This document shows, in pieces, positions 62,717 to 64,000 of a stretch of 64,000 bases of DNA; position 1 is the first letter of the stretch; the number at the start of each line of letters is the position of its first letter. Both the position numbers and the translations under genes were made by a program. This stretch comes from AC-69 sp963751665 (GTDB taxonomy: Bacteria > Actinomycetota > UBA4738 > HRBIN12). The stretch lies in contig CAVVVF010000010.1 of assembly GCA_963751665.1 (NCBI GenBank), positions 176,105 through 240,104 of the forward strand, written 5' to 3'. Under the pieces are notes generated by a model. That model saw only the letters and a list, made by a program, of their open reading frames with translations. It did not search any database and was not told where the DNA came from.

Positions 62717-63382
62717 TCAACGACTCCAGATGACCGTTGGGGCCCTGCCAGCGGAACGCTGCTCGACCCGGACCGCAACTGCTTCCACCTCGCTAATCAT
62801 CCCCGCAACTGCGAGTTCGACAACCGGTTCCTTACGCTGCTTACGTCGTTCGTGGAAGGGGTACTGATCCAGAGGCAGGAACGTGTTGAGCCCGCGTCGC
62901 ATGGACGCCATCATTGTGTTTCCAGAGTTGATGGGGGCGAGAGCGATTTTTTGGACATGCGCCTCTAACAATCCACTCGTCTCGACGATGACGATGGTGT
63001 GAGGACGTTCTCGATAGAGACGAGCGGCGAGAAGCCGATCCAGTCTCGATTCCGATACCCAGAAGAAAACTCGTTCGTTCAACATGCGGTACCAGTCTGC
63101 CGGTGTGAGATTGTCATCGAGCAGTCCCGCCAGACGTTCCTCGTTGATCGGCGCCTGGTCACGAATCACAGCGGGTTGTAGCCCCTTGGCTCTTAGGACC
63201 ACGGATGATTCTCGATGCTGGGCCTCAATTCGCTCGCGCTCAGGTCCCGTAACTCCATAGAGGTCGAGGAGGCTACTGGTGGACCTGAGTCCATGACGCT
63301 GGATGGACGGCCAGGTACCATCCTCAGCCATGTGCCAGATCAACGGATAGGCCCTGGCTAATTCCTCAACACTGACACCCAC
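62717..63382 (-). CDS. DUF7002-family protein
   Basis: 221 residues. ARAYPLIWHMAEDGTWPSIQ, RHGLRSTSSLLDLYGV, AVIRDQAPINEERL, TPADWYRMLNERVFFWVSES and PINSGNTMMA, RRGLNTFLPLDQYPF match the DUF7002 pattern. Its fold resembles DarT/ADP-ribosyltransferase-like toxins, but activity is unproven. Three bases after the PurA-like gene and 13 before the NTP-PPase gene, so co-transcribed. Confidence 0.72.
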   Translation of the reverse strand: MGVSVEELARAYPLIWHMAEDGTWPSIQRHGLRSTSSLLDLYGVTGPERERIEAQHRESSVVLRAKGLQPAVIRDQAPINEERLAGLLDDNLTPADWYRMLNERVFFWVSESRLDRLLAARLYRERPHTIVIVETSGLLEAHVQKIALAPINSGNTMMASMRRGLNTFLPLDQYPFHERRKQRKEPVVELAVAGMISEVEAVAVRVEQRSAGRAPTVIWSR

Positions 63383-63385
63383 GTC

Positions 63386-64000
63386 TTACCAGGACCTTCG
63401 GTCGATCACGCTGCGACGATGGAAGCGGGTAGATATCAAGCTAACAGGGGCCCCTGTCACCCATTCGATCTCGTTGATGAGCCTGATGGTTGTCTCCGTT
63501 AGCTGATCTAGACGGCGCGCATCAACGTTCTTCGCATCGATCTGATCTACGAACGTCAACGCGATATCTGTCGGACTATTCAACATGGCGCTTCGACGGA
63601 GCAATTCCCAATCGAACTCCCCGACGCGACGGAGCGTCCTTGTCGTCGTGGTGTGCTCTTGATCAAGCAGAGCTTGGAGGTCGAGACCCGACCGACGAGA
63701 AATCTCTTTCCAAGTTATTTCGGACGTAAGCGGTCCCGACGTCCCTTTGGGCGGATCGGCGACCCGGATCGGATAAGTTCGGACAACCAAGATGACACGA
63801 CGAACGCGGTGCGGCGGAATACCAGCCTCGGCCAGTATTCCCGAGCAGTTTGTCTCTCGGGAAGTGACATACGGGTATGGCCCGTGGAGAAGACTGAGAT
63901 GCCCTCCCTGGGTTCCCTCCACAAACACGCGGCCCCCTTCTCTCATGACCTCGTCCAAGACATCCAGCGCATCTCCGATGAAGGGCCGCAATTCAGCAAT
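63386..64000 (-). CDS. PurA-like adenylosuccinate-synthetase paralogue, 5' end beyond window
   Basis: Open to the window edge; the visible 205 residues run from IAELRPFIGD to the stop at 63386. VFVEGTQGGHLSLLHGPYPYVTSRETN is the IMP/GTP-site region of adenylosuccinate synthetase, with VRTYPIRVADPPKGTSGPLTSE and EHTTTTRTLRRVGEFDWELL after it. The domain ends shorter and more divergent than housekeeping PurA. It is the first visible gene of a dense operon, in locally lower-GC DNA, and not next to purine genes. Confidence 0.8.
   Translation of the reverse strand: MAELRPFIGDALDVLDEVMREGGRVFVEGTQGGHLSLLHGPYPYVTSRETNCSGILAEAGIPPHRVRRVILVVRTYPIRVADPPKGTSGPLTSEITWKEISRRSGLDLQALLDQEHTTTTRTLRRVGEFDWELLRRSAMLNSPTDIALTFVDQIDAKNVDARRLDQLTETTIRLINEIEWVTGAPVSLISTRFHRRSVIDRRSW

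Overview
The window is about 64 kb of high-GC DNA of actinobacterial character. The support is an leuCD pair divergent from an NdgR/LtbR-like IclR regulator, two F420-type LLM oxidoreductases plus the remnant of a third, a PASTA-type Ser/Thr kinase, actinobacterial [3Fe-4S] ferredoxin sequence, and many GTG starts. The lineage cannot be fixed from this sequence alone. No rRNA, tRNA, CRISPR array or insertion sequence was recognised. About two dozen single-base frame breaks, mostly +1 and mostly in short G or C runs, interrupt otherwise well-conserved genes, including ilvN, leuC, leuD and thrC. These look like uncorrected sequencing or assembly indels, so most broken genes are annotated here as intact genes carrying a frameshift.

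Region 1 (1-11.3 kb) is amino-acid biosynthesis. It holds the 3' part of threonine synthase, two exported or membrane proteins, and then a branched-chain operon ilvB-ilvN-ilvC-leuA-leuB-cimA. The operon is preceded by a textbook attenuator: a promoter, a 17-residue leader peptide ending Leu-Val-Leu-Ile-Arg, an alternative hairpin and a terminator with a U-run. CimA indicates isoleucine synthesis through citramalate. Region 2 (11.3-30 kb) is rich in signalling: a pseudo-receiver membrane protein, a GGDEF-EAL protein and a histidine kinase sharing the same multi-TM sensor, an MFS exporter, an alpha-oxoamine synthase, leuCD with their IclR regulator and palindromic operator, a Ser/Thr kinase, a triple-PAS kinase and a PBP4-type peptidase.

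Region 3 (30-44 kb) contains metabolic and housekeeping genes (aldo/keto reductase, beta-carbonic anhydrase, alcohol dehydrogenase, sulfite-oxidase-like protein, bactofilin, MazEF). It also contains an HTH-TPR regulator divergent from a 33-residue exportable peptide, which resembles a peptide-pheromone (RRNPP) pair. A second pseudo-receiver membrane protein here carries a perfect 18-bp repeat array. Region 4 (45-51 kb) has a large STAND/LuxR-type ATPase followed by a ferredoxin-adenylate cyclase fusion, then a secreted BNR-repeat protein.

Region 5 (51-61 kb) is an accessory zone with toxin-antitoxin pairs (HicAB, VapBC, HigBA-like and one uncharacterised pair), gene remnants, and an amidohydrolase / MIP18 / recombinase-like / alcohol dehydrogenase operon resembling the accessory genes of propane monooxygenase clusters without the monooxygenase. 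Region 6 (61.3-64 kb) is visibly lower in GC. It carries a tightly packed minus-strand operon: a PurA-like enzyme (cut by the window edge), a DUF7002-like protein, an all-alpha NTP pyrophosphohydrolase, a small multi-TM protein, and a small proline/aspartate-motif protein. This is the strongest candidate for an undescribed nucleotide-linked system.
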